The position numbers and the translations under genes were made by a program. 64,000 bases of DNA from Fratercula arctica. Lineage: Eukaryota; Chordata; Aves; Charadriiformes; Alcidae. The stretch covers positions 21,166,135 to 21,230,134 of the forward strand of contig CANTUZ010000012.1 of NCBI GenBank assembly GCA_947846985.1, given 5' to 3'. Under the pieces are notes generated by a model that saw only the letters and a program-made list of their open reading frames with translations, was not told where the DNA came from and ran no database searches. The number at the start of each line of letters is the position of its first letter. Position 1 is the stretch's first letter. Of this stretch, positions 61,759 to 64,000 are shown one piece after another.

Positions 61759-61766
61759 TGACGTCA
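61759..61766. promoter_or_regulatory. Full CRE palindrome TGACGTCA
   Basis: An exact 8-bp cAMP-response element lies 117 bp upstream of the PLPPR4 start codon and inside the CpG island, the usual placement for functional CREB/ATF sites. It implies activity- or cAMP-responsive transcription, which is plausible for a synaptic gene. Confidence 0.65.
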
Positions 61767-61882
61767 GCCCCGCGCACGGCGCAGGGGACGCGCAAGCGGG
61801 CGGCGGCCGGAGGAGACCCGCGGCGGGCGGCTGCCAGCGGCCGGGGGAGCGCGGCGCCGCCGCCCCGCAGCCCCCCGCCAGC

Positions 61883-61960
61883 ATGTCCGCCAAGGAGCGG
61901 CAGAAGGGCAAAGTGACCAAGGACAGCGTCACCCTCCTGCCCTGCTTCTACTTCGTGGAG
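61883..61960 (+). CDS. PLPPR4: PLPPR4 first coding exon (partial gene)
   Basis: The exon encodes the first 26 residues of phospholipid phosphatase-related protein 4 (PRG-1), a postsynaptic membrane protein of glutamatergic neurons that modulates lysophosphatidic acid signalling (family knowledge). The translation is MSAKERQKGKVTKDSV then TLLPCFYFVE. It differs from the mammalian sequence as I recall it only at a couple of positions (ERP to ERQ, KVI to KVT). TLLPCFYFVE starts the first membrane span, which continues in exon 2. The exon ends in phase 0 at GAG followed by the donor GTGAGT (61961-61966). The ATG at 61883 has A at -3. The upstream frame stays open to an ATG at 61604, so an N-terminally extended form like the longer mammalian isoform is possible, but its residues do not resemble the mammalian extension. 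Exon 2 is not in the window. Confidence 0.95.
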
Positions 61961-62813
61961 GTGAGTGGCGGTGTTCCCCCCCCCCACCCCCCGGCCTCGG
62001 GAACGGCGGCGGGCGCGGGGAGTGAGGCGCCTCGGAGCCGCTCCGCGGGGAGGGAGCTCGCCTCGGCACCGGTTCCCCACTGCCTGATGCAAAATCCCTA
62101 CGTGCCGCTTTGCCTTGGCGAAATGAGCATCGAAGCCCCCCGTAAGGAGCAGGCATAAATTAACCTCTTCCTTGCAGTCTTTTCAAGTGGGAATTATTTC
62201 TACGAATTATTCAGAAAATGAAAGGGTTGCTCAACTAAATCATGCTATGTGCACAGGAACCTCTCGGAGGGAAGACATGTTTCAAGAAGGGCTGGCTTCT
62301 AGGCAAATGGTGCTTGCGGTGCTTTGGTAGGATAAAAATCACATTCATAAGGGAATGCTTAGGAAAATAGAAATGTTCTCAAAATTATAATCTGTGGTAT
62401 GTTTTTACTGACTCCTGGATTACATGCTTCCTCTAACAGAGCTAGAAGTGCCTGTTTTGAAAATGGAACGAGGTTCTCGGCACATCTTAAAGAGCAAAAC
62501 CTGCTATGGCTGCTCCACTGGTAGCAGGTGGAGTTGCAGAGGCACTCGCTGCTTGGTGTGTCGCTTGGAGGCATTCAGCCCCAGAGAAAGTACAGTCACG
62601 TATGCACTTGTATAAGATCACAAGTAGAAACAGTTTAGGCTTAAGGAGATTTGTGTGATGTGAATTTGTTTAATGGCACAGCAGTAAGAGGGAAGTAAAA
62701 ATGTTTTATGGATTGAGCAGTGTTTCAGGTGACCCCACTGACAGGGGAGTGACTGAGGCACTTTGAGGCACCACGTAACTTACCTCAGAGAGAGACCGTG
62801 AAAATAACGTGAA

Positions 62814-62837
62814 GATCAAATATGAGATCAAATATGA
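62814..62837. repeat. 12-bp tandem duplication at CR1 edge
   Basis: GATCAAATATGA occurs twice head to tail; the second copy runs into the CR1 sequence (AATATGAGGAAAAACTTCTT). Confidence 0.85.
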
Positions 62838-63037
62838 GGAAAAACTTCTTTACGGTGAGGGTGACAGAGCACTGGAACAGGCTGCCCGGGGAGGTTGTGG
62901 AGTCCCCTTCTCTGGAGACTTTCAAGACCTGCCTGGATGCAGTCCAGAGTAATGTGCTCTGGGCAATCCAGCTTTAGCAGGGGAGTTGGACTAGATGATC
63001 TCTAGAGGTCCCTTCCAACTCTGAAAAATTCTGTGAA
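62826..63037 (+). mobile_element. CR1 LINE, relatively young 3'-end copy
   Basis: The plus strand carries, in order, AATATGAGGAAAAACTTCTT, GAGCACTGGAACAGGCTGCC, GGGAGGTTGTGGAGTCCCCT, GTTGGACTAGATGATCTCTA, GAGGTCCCTTCCAACTCTG and a decayed TTCTGTGAA terminus. These are nearly consensus for the last 210 bp of avian CR1, including the reverse-transcriptase C-terminal coding part and the 3' UTR. It is 5' truncated, on the plus strand, inside PLPPR4 intron 1, and much less diverged than the other two copies. Confidence 0.95.
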
Positions 63038-64000
63038 CTTAATGGTAAAATATGGTGTAAGTTAACTGTAATTTGTATGCTAAATAAAGGCATAAAATTA
63101 TATACAATACTTAATGTATAAAATATTAAAATATAAGCATTGGGTAAAATATAAAGCAAAAATTATTTTCTTTCAGGTGCACCTGAAGGACTTTGGAGGT
63201 TCTCTGGGAGGCAGAAGGGGTCAGGTTGAGAAAGGATTTTAGGTAATAGCAGAGTGTCTCTGTCCCTTGTGCTCCCTAAGCACCTGGACATGGTCAGGAG
63301 CTAACCCAAAGTAAGCTGTACCAAGTGGAAAGTTTTGCAGAGGCTGGTTATATGGAACCATCAGATGCAGCCTATCAATGTAATTAGGCCTGCTCAAGAG
63401 AAGCCCTTTGATGGAAGGCGCTTGCCATGCCATATATCTTATGTTAGCCTTGTATAGGAGGGAGAGGTCAAGCTTGGAGAAGCCCCTAAAAACAGATAGG
63501 GGCTTCCTCGCTCTCTGTGCTATCTTTGGGAATCCAAACAGGACAGGAGATTGCTGGACTTCAGCTTGGGCATAACTCTCTTGCAAGACACAATGTAGAG
63601 ATCCTGCGAGACACTACAGAACTGTGCTGTTTGGTGGGCTGTGCTTTGGCCTGCAGCAAGATGGGATGAAATACAGAGCAGCAGCACAAAATGTGTGCCT
63701 GCTGCTCAAAAGGGTTGCCTTATATAATATTAATTGCATACTTATAGTTCCTTCAGAAGCTCCCTGTAGCTGTTAAAGGAATAAGGCCAAAGATTTTGCG
63801 AGCAATGGAGAACTTCAGCTGACCTCTGTGTGCAGCTGCCACAGGAAGCAGGCGAGTTCTCCACTCTGGTGTGGACTCCTAAGACCTTCAGCAAGTCATT
63901 TACAAGCTAGATCTAAAAAGAGGTGGAGATGTCTTCAACACCCAGCTGCACTGAGAGGGAGTTAGAATCCTCACTTAAGGGAATGGTCTCCTAATGAACT

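Larger units (their letters stand above)
61655..62085. promoter_or_regulatory. CpG island at the PLPPR4 5' end
   Basis: About 430 bp of very GC-rich, CpG-dense DNA covers the promoter, first coding exon and beginning of intron 1 of PLPPR4. It creates overlapping GC-type open frames on both strands that I do not count as genes. Confidence 0.85.
61961..64000 (+). other. PLPPR4: PLPPR4 intron 1, 5' portion
   Basis: The intron starts with GTGAGT and runs past the window end. A C10-A-C6 run lies at 61976-61992. A CR1 copy lies at 62826-63037. I searched by eye for the expected exon 2 start (coding for LPILASS) and did not see it. Short open frames here have no family signature. Confidence 0.8.

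Noticed and set aside
61551..61916. 121-codon plus-strand frame across the PLPPR4 promoter
   Set aside because: It is a different frame from the PLPPR4 exon and is a Pro/Arg/Ala-rich CpG artefact.
62424..62615. Possible PLPPR4 exon 2 in the 63-codon frame
   Set aside because: The translation bears no resemblance to the expected second membrane-span region and no proper acceptor precedes it.
1..64000. CRISPR arrays, operons, phage or bacterial defence genes
   Set aside because: Spliced vertebrate exons, CpG islands, CR1 and LTR elements show this is an animal genome. No regularly spaced repeats or clustered long genes occur.
1..64000. tRNA, snRNA, 5S, 7SK, Y RNA or other small RNA genes
   Set aside because: No box A/B pair or recognisable conserved small-RNA string was seen by eye. 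A covariance-model search would be needed to exclude diverged copies.

Overview
This is a vertebrate nuclear window, most likely from a bird. It holds the facing 5' ends of two paralogous brain genes with about 61 kb of AT-rich, almost gene-free DNA between them. On the minus strand near the left end is the first coding exon of PLPPR5 (positions 719-949). On the plus strand near the right end is the first coding exon of PLPPR4 (61883-61960). Both exons sit in CpG islands and end at clear GT splice donors, and both coding phases match the known family structure. The pair is head-to-head (divergent), as recalled for the mammalian PLPPR5-PLPPR4 locus. The bird assignment rests on three CR1 LINE 3'-end fragments, a 519-bp solo LTR of an avian ERVL-like type, and very low interspersed repeat content (about 2 percent by the elements I can recognise). 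The LTR type suggests Neoaves rather than a galliform, which is inference from memory.

Layout: 1-718 is PLPPR5 intron 1. 719-949 is the PLPPR5 exon, inside a CpG island of about 490-1575 that also carries its 5' UTR and promoter. 1576-61650 is intergenic. It contains CR1 fragments at 2812-3095 and 9040-9200, weak MIR-like ancient repeats near 19.3 and 53.2 kb, three strand-asymmetric purine/pyrimidine tracts (20.8, 29.9 and 47.4 kb), a GGACA microsatellite at 47.1 kb, the solo LTR with a 5-bp target duplication at 51978-52496, GC-rich patches at 16.4 and 38.0-39.0 kb, and several short perfect inverted repeats. From 61655 a second CpG island carries the PLPPR4 promoter (with a full CRE palindrome), its first exon, and then about 2 kb of intron 1 with a third CR1.

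PLPPR4 (PRG-1) and PLPPR5 (PRG-5) are six-pass membrane proteins of the phospholipid phosphatase-related family, acting in neuronal membranes on lysophosphatidate signalling and on spine or filopodium formation. The intergenic DNA probably holds shared neuronal regulatory elements, but that cannot be shown from one sequence. I find no previously undescribed multigene system, no CRISPR array and no recognised RNA gene. The best leads are three exon- or ORF-like islands in the intergenic stretch (27050-27128, 44551-44791, 57651-58289) and a candidate regulatory block near 48 kb.
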